From: Euryodendron excelsum
Taxonomy: Eukaryota; Streptophyta; Magnoliopsida; Ericales; Pentaphylacaceae
Length of the DNA: 64,000 nt
Direction of reading: 5' to 3'
NCBI GenBank assembly: GCA_033060915.1
Contig: CM065397.1
Coordinates: 25,326,001 to 25,390,000, forward strand
Every line of letters starts with the position of its first letter. Within the stretch, counting starts at the first letter, position 1. Position numbers and translations under genes: made by a program. The notes beneath the pieces are model-generated. The model was not told the origin of the DNA and made no database searches. It was given only the letters and a program-made list of their open reading frames with translations. This document shows, piece after piece, positions 11,671 through 22,315 of this stretch.

Positions 11671-12560
11671 TTATTGGCTTATTGAGATTTCTTGTACTTT
11701 CATCTCCTTTTGTGGATCTTCTTTTGTGCTTAGATGGGTGTCCATCTTTTTCATATTTTGCTCTATTTCATCTACATCATCACTTGCAACATTTCTAGAA
11801 AAGGAGTTAAGTTCATCAAAAGTAACATGGACGGATTCCTCAACCGCTAGAGTCCTCTTATTAAAGACTTTATATGCTTTGTTGTGTGTTAAATATCTAA
11901 GAAATACAGCCTTGTCAGATTTTGCATCAAACTTGTCAAGGTTGTCTTTAATGTTATTCAACACGAAGCATTTGCATCCAAAGGCTCGAAAGTATGAGAC
12001 ATTTAGTTTCTTATCTTTTCAAAGCTCATAGGGGATTTTGGATAAAAAATTTCCAAATAAAATTCAATTTAAAATGTAGCAAGCTGTGTTGACAGCTTCA
12101 GTTCAAAAATATTTTGGCAAACCATTTTCACAAAACTTGATTCTTCCCATTTCTTCCAAAGTTCTATTTTTTCTCTCAACAACTCCATTTTGTTAAGGTG
12201 TTCTAGGGGCTGAAAAGTTGTGTTCAAAATCATTTTCATCACAAAATACTTCAAAGGGTTTGCAATTAAATTTTCCTCCATGATCAGTCCTTATAGAAGT
12301 GATTGAAAAACCTTTCTCATTTTGAACCATTTTACAAAATTTTGTGAAGAAAATAATTGTCTCGTCCTTGTGAGCTAAGAAGAATGTCTATGTGAATCTA
12401 GAATACTCATCAATAATAACAAGTGCAAATTGTTTCCCACCAAGACTTAAAGTCTTAGTTAGTCCAAATAAGTCCATATGCAACAATTATAGTGGCCTAG
12501 AAGTGATCAACATATTTATAGATTTAAAAAAAATTCGAGTTTGCTTACCCATTTGACAGC
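11671..12560 (-). pseudogene. Copia integrase, core and C-terminal part
   Basis: Reading minus across frames: MDLFG near 12470 (first catalytic Asp), RTDHGGKF near 12275 (second Asp) and VVERKNRT near 12170 (catalytic Glu). These are followed by the open stretch 11964-11671 with FDAKSDKAVFL and KAYKVFNKRTL, the usual Copia integrase C-terminal region. Integrase inserts the cDNA into host DNA. The D-D-E residues are still visible but stops and frameshifts separate them. Confidence 0.85.
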
Positions 12561-13122
12561 ATCACAAACTTCATCTTTGTCAAATTTTGATTTTTGGAAG
12601 TCCTTTGACCAAATCATTTTTAGGAACATGTGAAAGTATACTTATACTAATGTGACTAAGTCTTCTATGCCATAACAAACTTTCATCATTATTCATAGTG
12701 GCAAGGCATTCAACTTTGCAAAAAGATTAGTCATTTAGATAAAAAAATGTATATAGTGTCTTGTCTATGCCCAGTGAGAACAGTCTTATTACTATTGATG
12801 TCAATCACATCACATTTAGAGTATTCAAAAACAACCTTGCATCCTTTGTCACAAAGTTGACTAATGCTCAAAAGATTGTGTTTGAGTCATTTAATAAGCA
12901 AGACATTTTCAATAGAGGTGAACAAGTTCTTACCAACACTACCTATACCGATGATTTTTCCTTTGCTATTGTCTTCAAAGGTGACAAGTCCTCCATCATT
13001 TGGTGAGAGAAATGTGAAGTGTGCTTCATCTCCTGTCATATGTCTTGAGCATCCACTATCCAAATACTAATGGTCTTTTGGATTTCGCTTGAAGGCACAC
13101 TTATACAAGAGTTTATTTGACT
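12561..13122 (-). pseudogene. Copia protease and GAG-pre-integrase region
   Basis: The aspartic protease active-site segment YLDSGCSRHMTGD reads on the minus strand at about 13030-13070. It is followed near 12800-12860 by LLSISQLCDKGCKVVFEYS, the Copia GAG-pre-integrase signature. Several stops interrupt the frame, so no single product remains. Confidence 0.82.
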
Positions 13123-13809
13123 TTAGGTACCCAAACATCTTGGGTCCTTGGGGTTAGTCCTTAATGGCCTTTTTGGGACACATGCATTGCTAGGAGCAAT
13201 AGACTTTTGCGTAACATAACACTTACTAACAATGTGTCCTAGTTTATGACAATAAAAGCATGAAATTTGTAGTTTACTAGTGGAAGAAACAAATCTAGTT
13301 TTTGAAAAGTTTCTCCTTTTGAAGGGATTGAAACCAAGTCCCGCTTTATCTAGTGAACACTTTTGTTTTCCAATAATAGCATCCAATTTCTCTTTTCCAT
13401 TTATACATTTAAAAAGAGTTGTTTCCAAGTGTTTAACTTCTTTCCTCAAAGATTGATTTTTCTTTGAAAGTGAGGAATCCTTTTGGAATGAATTTTCCTT
13501 GACTTTATCTTTCAAAACACAAATTTGATTCTTTAAATCTTCATTTTCTCTTTGTAAGTCCTCATTCTCTTTAGTTAAATTAGAAATCATCTTTTTGAGA
13601 AGACCATTTTGAATTCCCATCTTTTTGAATTCAATAATTAAATCATCAAAAGCATCTTGTAATTCATTGAAAGTAAATTGAGAGAAATTAGAAGATGATA
13701 CCTCATTCTCTTCCTCATATGCCATGAGGCATATATTGGCCACTTCTTGAGATTTGGTTTCTTCTTCAGAGTCGGATTCTTCATCATCACTCCAAGTAAT
13801 ATCAGCCAT
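13123..13809 (-). pseudogene. Copia gag, C-terminal section with coiled coil and zinc knuckle
   Basis: An open stretch of 228 codons. Residues 4-60 are acidic (ITWSDDEESDSEEE at the start), residues about 70-145 are a Lys/Glu/Leu coiled coil, and a CCHC knuckle CFYCHKLGHIVSKC follows near residue 185. The knuckle packages element RNA in the virus-like particle. A first knuckle, CYECKKPSHIKAKC, lies upstream at 13859-13900 in another frame, so the full gag had two. Confidence 0.87.
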
Positions 13810-14092
13810 TGCCCTCTCCCTTTGATCTTTCTTTTCTTTTTTTTTTTTTAAGCATGGGGCACTTGGCTTTTATATGGCTGGGCTTCTTACATTCATAGCA
13901 TATAATCGTTGATTCTTTGCTAGAATCTCTTTTGGCTTCATGCTTCTTTCTACATTTCTATTTTCTCTTTATGAATCTTTTGAATTTTCATATGATAAGG
14001 GAAATTTCATCATCATCCTCATCACTTGCTGATTCATCTTCTTGGCTGGTGGACTTGAACGCCACTGACCTCTATTTCTTTTCTTCCTCATT

Positions 14093-14533
14093 TTAGACAT
14101 GTTGCTTTTGAGTAAGTTCAAATGTCATAAAGGAGCCCAAGAGTTCTTCAAGAGGTAATATGTTGAGGTCCTTTGCTTCTTGGATGACAGTGACTTTAGC
14201 TTCCCAAGTCTTTGAAAATGATCTCAAGATCTTTTTAACTTGTTCATTGTTAGGATAAACCTTTCCAAGAGACTTCAAGCCATTAATAATATCAGTAAAT
14301 CTTGTGAACATTTCGGTAATGGATTCATCCGGTTTCATTTTAAACAATTCATATCTATGAACTAAAATATTGATTTTAGATTCCTTGACTTGATTAGTAC
14401 CTTCGTGGGTTACCTCAAATCTATCCCATATTTCCTTGGCTGATTCATAAGTAGAAATACAATTAAATTCGTTAGGATCAAGAGCACAATGTAAAATATT
14501 CATGGCTTTGGCATTAGATTGCAACATTTTCAA
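14093..14533 (-). pseudogene. Copia gag, UBN2-type N-terminal section
   Basis: 146 codons with the gag-polypeptide (UBN2) pattern: KEIWDRFEVTHEGT, FKMKPDESITEMFTRFTDI and KILRSFSKTWEAKVT. This is the structural capsid part of Copia gag. The original start lies upstream toward 14790, where the frame is broken. A stop at 14093 separates it from the knuckle part. Confidence 0.87.
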
Positions 14534-14797
14534 ATTATCCTCATCCTATTCAGATTTGGGCTTAGGGACATCAACTCTTTTAGCTTTCTTAGTTGGAGTT
14601 TTAGGACTATTTACAATAATCCTTCACAATTCATAATTAACGGACTGAATATATATCTTCATTCTATTCTTCCAATAGTTGTAATTGGTGCCATTAAACA
14701 TAGTTGGTCTATTTGTGAATTAACCCTCACCAAGAGAGCTTCCAAAGTTGGTTATCATGGATTAATTCCTAAGATGTTAAGCCTAAAGCAAGAATAC

Positions 14798-14811
14798 TTG
14801 CTCTGATATCA
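14798..14811 (-). other. Primer binding site, inner Copia element
   Basis: The minus strand reads TGATATCAGAGC two bases inside the 5' LTR. This is one mismatch from TGGTATCAGAGC, the complement of the 3' end of initiator tRNA-Met used by most Copia elements. It fixes the element's orientation. Confidence 0.9.
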
Positions 14812-14813
14812 AT

Positions 14814-16204
14814 TGTTGGCCCAAAAGGCAACCCAAGAGGGAGAATGAATTAGGTTTTTCAAAAATAATTGCAATTAAGACTATTTAAAAATGAACTGGG
14901 CAATGAAACAATGATTCAAGATATATGCAATGCAACAAAGTCAAGCAAGCAATGAAAGCAAAGCACAAAAAGATATACCAAGAATTACCAGGTTCAACTA
15001 CAACTAGTGGTCTATGTCATCACCCCAAGATCCCCTTAAAGTCTTCTTCCACTATGCAATCTCCAATTATAAAGTATAGGCTAGTTGAAGTGCCTAGCTC
15101 ACTATCCCTGAAGCTTACACCCAAGCTTCAATGCTACAAGAGTTTTGTCCAAGCTCTCTCAAACTTACAATTGTTTTTCTTCCACTAGAGAACACTCAAA
15201 CTCTAACTTACAAGTATAAATGAGATATTCAAATGAAATACACACTCTCTTTGAAGAGTAGATGGAAAATGAATAGCTCAATAAATGTCAATAATTGAAG
15301 ACAAAGAGAATTTTCAGTGAGTGTAAGAATTATCAACTCTTGATGATCAAAAGATGGAATAATCTTGTATCACTTGTTCATAAATGTATTTGGAGGCTTG
15401 TATATAAAGCCTTGAATTGATTTAACTCGTTGGAGGTTGTTAAAGCTTCATTAAATGCACGTCCAATTCAATATAACATTTAAAAATATAACCGTTAGTC
15501 CCTAAATGTTGACACATGAATTCATTTGTTGACACATCAAGCTTGCATTCTCCAGAAGTTGCCCTCTGTCTCCATGTGTCGACACATCAAATTTATATGT
15601 CAAAACTTGATCATCCATTCTTCAAGCATTGGCCTCTATCCTCATGTGTCAACACATCACCCAGAAAATGTCTTATGCTATTCTTTGAACAAGCTCAGCT
15701 TAAAAAACACTTTCAGTATTTCAAGAAATCTTCTCTTTGGGGTATAGTAATTTTTCAAAGCTTTCAATCCAGTGTGGTCATTCAATAAAGTCTTCAATTT
15801 AATTTGGATTGAACTCATTTTGATTTCTTTAAAAACTTTTCTTGGATTCTTTGTAGAGTCCTTACACACACGTTGAATTCTCTTTTGAACACCTTCAATC
15901 TCTTTGAATTCATATCATCTTCATAGAGTCTTTATAGGCTTAATGAATTCTCCTTTTTAGCATCTTTAATCTCTTTGAATTCACATCATTGGTTTGTCAT
16001 TTGGATAGGTGTCATTGCTCTATTTTTGGTGCATTACTCTGTTTTGATGCATTGCTTGGTCTTTGAGTTGTTGTGCATCTATTTTGACATTCATTATACT
16101 TTAAGTGTAAAATGTATTTACTGATTGATCTGCACACTAATTAAAATCATTAACAAACTAACAAAAGGTTTAGTTATCATTAAAATCAAGGTGTGGAATC
16201 AACA
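14814..16204 (-). repeat. 5' LTR of inner Copia element
   Basis: It runs from TGTTGGCCC at 14814 to GGAATCAACA ending at 16204 and is the partner of 5823-7266. It is about 50 bp shorter through small deletions, including one near 15640-15665, and carries its own decayed TGTCGACACAT cluster at about 15505-15660. Confidence 0.93.
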
Positions 16205-17390
16205 TTTTCATTATCAGATTTTCCCTCTTCTAGTTTTAGACCCAACTAAATCATCAAAATAATCAAACTTTTCAGTTTCTTGAGATTTTGATGGAGACTC
16301 ATCTACTTCGAAGACTGATGTAGCAAAGGCTATGAAGTTCTTAGATCCATTTTCCTTATCAGATTCTTCTTTCTCTGAATCACTCCATATAACAGTTAAA
16401 GCTTTGCTTCCTTCATCTTTCTTCTTGTGGTGACAGTCTTATGCAATATGTTCATAACCATAGCATTCAAAACACTATTTTGACCAGATTTATCTGTTTT
16501 CCTCACAAACTTAATCTTATCAAAAGATTTAGCTTTATTTTTATCAAAAGAAGAAGATTGGCCCTGTTGTCTCTTTTTCAAAAATTTCTAAAATTTTTTT
16601 GACAATCACAACCATCTCTTTAGGACCCATATCAAAGTCATTATCACTAGCTTCACTCAAGCATTCCTTAATAGAATTCAAAGCTAAGTTTTGGTAGTCT
16701 TTACGATGACAAGAATTAGTTTTATAACCAACTAAATCCTTAACTTTTATGGAGTCTACATCCCTACTTTTTGTAGTTGCCGTAACCTTGGGTTAAAATC
16801 TCTCTAATAAAGATCTTAAAATTTTTCGAACAATTTTTAAGAAGAGATTTGTTCACCAAGATTAGAACTAGAGTTGACGATGTCACTGAGTTTAATATAG
16901 AATTGATCAAAAGATTCATCATCATCCATCCTCAAGTTTTCAAAGGCAGAAGTCAATCGCTATAGTTTGGCTATTTTTACAATTATGGTACCTTCATGGA
17001 TAATTTGTAAAATATGCCATGCCCCTTTAGCTATTTCACAGTTAGAGTTTTGACGAAACTCTTCAGCTGTGAAACCATTATAGATGGTATTCATCGCTTG
17101 GCAATTCCACGCACAAGTTTCAAAATACGTTTTATCCTATTGCTCTGATGTTTTCAAAATCATTTTATCGTCAGATTAAACGGTGGGTGGAGTCCAGACA
17201 TTCACAACTGCTAGCCAACACACACTCATCAATAGATTTTTAAAAAGCTCTCATATTTGCTTTATAATAGGGATAATTAGTTCCATCAAGTAATGGAGGT
17301 CTAACAGTAAAACTATCATCCTTTGGCAAGTCCAAAGTTCCAGATAATCAGGATCTCACTCTTTTAAAAATTAAAATATTTTTATGTGTC
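16205..17390 (-). pseudogene. Outer Copia gag, N-terminal half (decayed)
   Basis: Minus-strand frames hold a broken Copia gag. A Lys/Gln/Ser-rich basic stretch lies at 16581-16396. A knuckle-like CYGYEH segment in a shifted frame (near 16470) and a Ser/Glu/Asp-rich acidic stretch reading toward 16205 follow. Many stops are present. The acidic stretch leads into the coiled-coil half that now lies at 5822, supporting interruption of one gene by the inner element. Confidence 0.68.
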
Positions 17391-17406
17391 CTGCTCTGAT
17401 ACCAAT
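17391..17406 (-). other. Primer binding site, outer Copia element
   Basis: The minus strand reads ATTGGTATCAGAGCAG directly after the LTR. TGGTATCAGAGC is a perfect match to the usual complement of initiator tRNA-Met. It is not itself a tRNA gene. Confidence 0.92.
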
Positions 17407-18422
17407 TGAAAAACGTATGTCAGATTATAGCTTTGCTAAAGGATACTAGTTAGACGAATACTATGTAAGTATGTCTATGGTTAAGTGCATCCGCACATGT
17501 ATCAAGTAAAGTAAATAACAATCATACAATTGACACACGAGATTTTTGGCGTGGAAACCAAAATCAGAAAAAAACCACATGTCCAGTTCATTGGACAAAG
17601 ATCATGCACTAAAACCACTATTAAATGGTTACAAGTACACTTACAACCAAATCCCCCTCGACTCCTTGACTCTATTGATTGTCTTGTACTTGCTCAACTC
17701 CACAATTCACCGTTACCATACTTGATCACTATATAATTTCCCTTAGTATAGATTTACCACCTTAAACTCCATCAAGACTTCGATTCTTCAAGGTTGAAGA
17801 AGTTGTTGTTGCTAAGAATCAATTGAAAGCTTCTTAGATGTTTGGAGGACTTTTAGGAACTCACCTCTATTTGGCTGCCCTGTTAAAAACCCTAAAAAGG
17901 TTTTCTCCTTTTATAGAAAACTAATTTTCTTCCTTAAATGATGGTTTCCTTCTGCAGATTTTTTGCGACTCGCCCAAGCGAACTCGATTGACAGTCTGTC
18001 AAAACTTCACACTTGCAACATCTTTGATTGAAAGCTATCAATGTCGATCGAAAGGTATCTAACAAGTCTTCTGTAGTCTCTGGATCTTTGATCGAAAGCT
18101 ATCCAGATCGATCCAAAGGTATCGAAGTGCTCTAATTTTTACCATTCTCAGTATCTTCAATCCCAAGCTATCAAATGGTATCCAAATTGAATCCTTCTTC
18201 AAGTCCTTAACTTATTATTCCCTTCAAGCTTCTCTTAGCTAATGCTTGTGAAAGAATAATCTTTCAAAGCTTAAATCCTTGCATTGAATGCTTGTGATAG
18301 AAATATTAAAGAACGCAAAATTGCAAGAAATATTAAAGAACGCAAAATTTCTATGTAACCCAACATTCCAAATTGCAAGAAATATTAAAGAACACGAAAT
18401 TCTCCAATTACAAAAGTTTACA
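17407..18422 (-). repeat. Right LTR of outer Copia element
   Basis: On the minus strand it begins TGTAAAC (18422) and ends GTTTTTCA (17407). The PBS abuts the left edge and a GGGGGATAT purine tract abuts the right edge. Inside are near-repeats of GATCGAAAGCTATC/GATCGAAAGGTATC at about 18020-18185 and a short tandem repeat at 18297-18395. Having both a PBS and a PPT beside one LTR suggests it once joined two internal regions. Confidence 0.8.
18297..18395. repeat. Tandem AATATTAAAGAACGCAAAAT repeat
   Basis: Three copies of an AATATTAAAGAACGC-type unit preceded by TGCAAG or a relative. The first two are adjacent and the third follows after about 38 bp. The repeat lies inside the outer Copia LTR near its U3 edge. 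Confidence 0.85.
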
Positions 18423-18436
18423 ATATCCCCCTTTGG
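18423..18436 (-). other. PPT beside the outer LTR
   Basis: The plus strand ATATCCCCCTTTGG is CCAAAGGGGGATAT on the element strand, directly upstream of an LTR start TGTAAAC. That is the arrangement of a PPT and 3' LTR, so this LTR also served as a 3' LTR. Confidence 0.65.
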
Positions 18437-18629
18437 CAATTTCATGACAAAACAAACTAGTCTAAAATATATTGGGTTATATAAAAATTGAGACATTACA
18501 ATTTAATCGAAACCACAAGCATCAAGCAATTATGACATGCCTTTAATCATCACAAGCTCCTGCACAAATCAAACTCAACCAACCATCAAGTACAAGGATA
18601 AATAAGGCATTAACATGAAACATTTGGTA

Positions 18630-18673
18630 ACTAATATCCTTTAGCAAAGCTATAGTCTAATATATGTTTTTCA
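18630..18673 (+). repeat. Inverted LTR-terminus fragment
   Basis: This 44-bp segment ends GTTTTTCA and is the inverted copy of the LTR edge at 17407-17450; both contain the AGCTTTGCTAAAGGAT core in opposite orientations. It lies about 200 bp beyond the PPT, so a rearrangement or a second inverted copy of the family must have occurred here. Confidence 0.75.
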
Positions 18674-18886
18674 GATAACCAACAAATGAAATATTTTTAA
18701 TAAATGTCTATTTATATTCTTATCATTTTCTTAGGCCGTTTAAACAAAAGCCAAGAGTTTATAGCTTCTTTCCTTCATCTTCCTTTTTCTTTAATTCAGC
18801 AAATCTTGAGCCAAACCAGGTGCAAAGCTCTTTTAAGTAAGCAATCAGTTATGGTATAAATAAATTTCCAACAAGCTTTCCCTTGT

Positions 18887-19084
18887 GGGGTGTTTGGCTT
18901 GCTCTTTAAAAAAGTCATAAGCCGTAAGTTTAAGTTAGTTTTAAAAAGCCATTTTATTTAAATGACTTTTTCAAGCTTAAATTAATTTTAAAAAGCCACT
19001 TCTTTCAACGAGAGCCAAACACAGTTTAAAAAAGCTCTAAGTTTAAGCCATAAGCTACTAAGAAAGCCACATCCAAACACCCCC
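18887..19084. mobile_element. MITE with GGGGTGTTTGG inverted ends
   Basis: The element is 198 bp. The left end GGGGTGTTTGG is mirrored by CCAAACACCCC at the right, and similarity extends inward through A/T-rich AAAAAAG and TTTAAG stretches. CCCTT occurs at both edges and may be a target duplication overlapping the terminus. Superfamily uncertain, hAT-like or Harbinger-like. Confidence 0.7.
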
Positions 19085-19424
19085 TTATATCTCAATGCCT
19101 CATCTTTGTTTGCCTTGCATGGAAGAAGAAAGAAGCTGCTTAGTTTACTTATTTGTCAAACATATTTCAAGTATATGGAAAAATTTTAGACTTTCTAATG
19201 TCTCTTTATTTTGTTGGCTATAGCAAAGACCAATTTGTGCCTATAAAGAATATACATATACTTTAAATTTAGAGGTGTAAAGTGGGTTAGGCCGTGCTGG
19301 CACGACACGCCATGTGGCATGCCAAACATGCTTTGTGCCGACCCATTTAACAATCATGTTGTGCTCATGCCAGCCCATGAAGAAAAATGCTAAGCTCAGC
19401 ACGGCCCATGGGTACCGCACAATT

Positions 19425-19444
19425 TGTGCTCGTGCTTGTGTCCT

Positions 19445-19477
<33 letters not shown>

Positions 19478-19505
19478 ATGCTTAGGTCGTGCCCGTGCTT
19501 GTGTC
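19425..19505. repeat. Subterminal GTGCTC repeat array of hAT element
   Basis: CGTGCT occurs about ten times in 80 bp, with the longest uninterrupted run at 19449-19480. A shorter cluster of the same hexamer lies near the other end (21150-21200). Repeated subterminal motifs are where hAT transposases bind; that role is inferred. Confidence 0.8.
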
Positions 19506-19747
19506 ATGTTTATCTACATGTTAATTTTTTTCTTTTTACTAATATTGAACTCATACACATTTAAAACTTTAACAAAACAAATGAAATAAACTTTTATTTA
19601 TGATGGAATCCATTTACAAATATTAAATAGAATGAATAGGTATAAAAAGTAAATTACAATGTGTAAAACATTATAGAACAAATAGAATTTAAAATACATT
19701 GTAGTTCAATAATGGAATACAAATACAAAATAAGTGGAACATATTTT

Positions 19748-19978
19748 TCATTCTTCATTTGATTCAGCTATATCTAAGTTTTGAAAATCTTCCATTATGT
19801 CGTCTGTCAAATTTTGGGCTCTAAGACTTGTGTCATCCCAATCTTTCAAGCAAATAATGCATCCCAAGATTTCTGGAGTTAGTCTGCTTCTTTTCTCGTC
19901 CAATTACCTATTACATACACTAAAAGCATATTCCGATGCTACTGTAGACACCAGAATAGTTAGTAGATCATGTGCCAT
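19748..19978 (-). pseudogene. hAT transposase C-terminal dimerisation region
   Basis: Reading minus from an ATG at 19978, the frame carries LVSTVASEYAFS, the core of the hAT C-terminal dimerisation domain, then a TAA where the family usually continues. In the same frame RSRLTPE and a final DWDD-type segment follow, with an acidic tail ending at the TGA at 19748-19750. The domain mediates transposase oligomerisation. Confidence 0.82.
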
Positions 19979-20625
19979 GATAAAAAGCACAGAACAATTC
20001 CTTTTATGTGTTTTCTACCATGTCAAAATATCAAAATTTTCTATCCATAAAGTTCAATTCGTGAAGAAGAATTTACAATGAATTTTTTCTTGGTGGCAAT
20101 TAAAGTCCAAGATGGATCATTGCTAACATTCATAATAGTTGAAAAAGAAGAAGCTCGTCTATTATTTGCATATTTAGATTCATATGTTTCATATAGGGTC
20201 GTCAATGAACTTGTAACATTATTTAAAGTAATTTTAAGTGTAGTGGTTAAATTTTCTGAATTCCATTTAGCAACATTTCTACACCAAATAATTTAATTCT
20301 AGGATCCATTACTGCAACTAAATAAAAAATAGGTGGTATATAATCCTAATATTTTTTAAAAATTTTCTTCCATAAATTAACAAGCATCTTCAAAATAAAT
20401 ATTACTTCTGTACTTAGTCAAAATATTAGAAATATTATATAACTAATTTAAAACAATACAAGAAGTACAATAATAAACACCATAACAAATATTTGTAGCA
20501 TTATAAAATACTTTTAAAAATTCAATAAATTCAACAATTAAGTCCCAATCTTCTGTAAATAAAACTAAATCTGTGTATCTAGTAGTAAAATAATCATTGA
20601 TTACTTCATTATACTTCACACAAGA

Positions 20626-21024
20626 TTATACCTTAAGATAAGTAGAGTTCCAATGTATTGTAATATCTAATTTAAACTTTCTACGTTTTAGACTATATCT
20701 TCTACATAATTGACCAAATTCTTGTACTCTAGGACTAGATGAAGTAATGAAAATAATTGCATTTCTAAATTGTTCTATATGATCATTAATGTATTTTAAG
20801 CTATCTTGCATAATTAAATTAATTATATGATATACACATTTTCCATGAAATTTTTTTTCACCATGAATAGGATGCAAATGACGTTTAAACAAATCAATTG
20901 ATGCATTATTAGCAGTACCATTATCAAAAGTACTACTAAAAACTTTATCTATGATATTATATTCCTTAAATACATTTATAATATATTGAAATATATTTGA
21001 ATCATTATGAGAATATTCCATCAT
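20626..21024 (-). pseudogene. hAT transposase, central catalytic fragment
   Basis: 132 codons. STFDNGTANNAS near residue 32 corresponds to the D-N segment of the hAT RNase-H-like core. HGKCVYHIINLIMQDSLK near residue 60 is the CxxH-type segment, and IHWNSTYL near the end is the W(N)ST motif. The normal protein is about five times longer. Upstream sequence to the element end is only about 290 bp, so the BED finger and N-terminus are deleted. Confidence 0.85.
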
Positions 21025-21310
21025 TCGAAAAGTAATAATTTTTTATACAATAACCAATCAAGAGTAACATAATGTGCCCTTTAAACTAGCCGTTATATAG
21101 TTGTTGGGGTGTAATTTTGACATTTAGGGATAGTTTTAAAAAAACTACTCGTTAGTCGTGCTCGTGCTGTGTTGTGTCGTGCTTGTGCCGTGGCCGTGCC
21201 TCTAAATACTAAGCCCAGCCCAGTCCACCTGGTGGGCCATGTCATGCCAATAACATGGCGTGTCGTGCCTCGTATCGTGCTGGGCCGACCCGGCCCACTT
21301 TACACCTTAT

Positions 21311-21472
21311 AAGCATCCTATTTTTGCCCGCTCGGCAATCTCTGGCCCGACCGAATCTAGTTTTCAAACATCACAACTCATACAGGCCTGAGATGGCTCC
21401 TTCAAACTCTAACCCACTCAGCTAGTTGCTTCTCTGACTCACAAAGTCCAATTGAAGCTTTAAAGGCCATCT
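21311..21472. other. Stretch between hAT end and the candidate Ogre LTR start
   Basis: This is fairly GC-rich for the window and resembles the neighbouring LTR in composition. It may belong to the Gypsy LTR if the boundary at 21473 is wrong. Nothing else was recognised. Confidence 0.4.
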
Positions 21473-21486
21473 TGCCCCTAAACACT

Positions 21487-21823
21487 CCAAGTGGCTTTCC
21501 GAGACTGGGCAGTCTTGGAAACCAATGCCATCCAAGTAGCTTCCTGAGATCGGACAATCTCGGGGACCAACACCTTATCAAGTTCTAGACGGTTCACTTC
21601 TGGCGCTTGCTAGCCCGCTAGTGTAGAATGTCCGTCATTTGATAGTTTTCTGAGACTAGACCTTCTCAAAAACCAACACCACCCTCATAAGTAGCTTTCT
21701 AAGACCAAGCGTTCTCAGAAACCAACACTACCCTACAGGTGGCTCTCTGGGACCGGGCGATCTTAGGAACCAACACTATACAGGTAGCTTTTCGAGACTG
21801 GGCGGTCTCAGGAACCAACACCT
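21487..21823. repeat. Six-unit ~45-bp tandem repeat in LTR
   Basis: Units start with AGTGGCTTTCCGAGAC or a relative, contain an imperfect GAGACTGGGCGGTCTC dyad and end with GGAACCAACACC. They are diverged and partly interrupted, notably between 21585 and 21640. Confidence 0.8.
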
Positions 21824-22315
21824 TGGTCAACACTGGCGCCTGCTCGCCCAACTTGGTGAGAAATGACCAAACCTGCCCTTTGGGCCTCTAGGCACGTCTT
21901 GAGAAAGTTCAAAATCTCTTAAGACGATAAGTTCACCTTTCCAGAGTGATCCTAAATGATAGTTAGGCATACTCAACACGTTATCTTGTCCAATCACAAT
22001 CCCATTCCGGTCAACTCCGGTCAAAATGATTGTTTTGCCCCTAGTCACTCCAACACAATACAAATCTCACCAAACACTGGAAAACTTTCTAAAACCCTTC
22101 TTGAACAGTCCAACAAGCTTAACATGCCACTTCAACCTATTCTGACCTTTTTCAACGAATCCCAGTCAAAATGACCATTTTGCCCCTGGCGACCAAAACG
22201 AGCCCTGAAACTACACCGATCTTGGGGATTGAATGGCGAGTCCCATCATACACCCTTGTTTAACTTGAGGTGAAGCTCACGACACTAAACACTCCCGACT
22301 TAACGAAAGCACCCT

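Larger units (their letters stand above)
5823..16204 (-). mobile_element. Inner Copia LTR retrotransposon with env-like ORF (Sirevirus type)
   Basis: Two LTRs (5823-7266 and 14814-16204) both begin TGTTGGCCCAAAAGGC and end with CAACA. Reading the minus strand, the order is 5' LTR, PBS, gag, protease, integrase, RT, RNase H, an extra ORF, PPT, 3' LTR. Integrase before RT is the Copia order; the extra ORF and repeated GGGGGAG tracts fit Sireviruses (SIRE/Maximus group). The LTRs differ by many substitutions and small indels, and every gene is broken, so the insertion is not recent. The flanks TCTTT and TTTTC are not a clean target-site duplication. It sits inside the gag of the outer element. 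Confidence 0.92.
3633..18422 (-). mobile_element. Outer Copia (Sirevirus-type) element, gag-only remnant split by another Copia
   Basis: The right side shows a complete LTR (17407-18422), then, reading the minus strand, a tRNA-iMet-type primer binding site and a decayed gag to 16205. The gag resumes on the far side of the inner element at 5822 and continues to about 4850. Protease, integrase, RT and RNase H were not found between 4850 and 3806. A block at 3633-3806 matches the inner edge of the right LTR and represents what is left of the 3' LTR. PPT-like CTCCCCC tracts (GGGGGAG on the element strand) are typical of Sireviruses. This is an old, internally deleted copy. Confidence 0.75.
19271..21309 (-). 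mobile_element. hAT-family DNA transposon, internally deleted
   Basis: The ends match in inverted orientation: AGAGGTGTAAAGTGGG at 19271 and CCCACTTTACACCTTA ending at 21309, continuing into GC-rich GGCCG/CGGCC stretches. Subterminal GTGCTCGTGCTC-type repeats lie inside both ends (about 19425-19505 and 21150-21200). Two hAT transposase fragments lie between on the minus strand. The N-terminal part has no room and is missing. No clean 8-bp target duplication was found. Confidence 0.8.

Noticed and set aside
5818..16209. 5-bp target duplication of the inner Copia element
   Set aside because: The flanks are TCTTT and TTTTC, which differ at two positions in a T-rich site and are not reliable.
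17391..17406. tRNA-Met gene fragment
   Set aside because: Only the 3'-end complement is present, directly beside an LTR, which is a primer binding site.
19262..21318. 8-bp target duplication of the hAT element
   Set aside because: Flanking octamers do not match on either plausible boundary.
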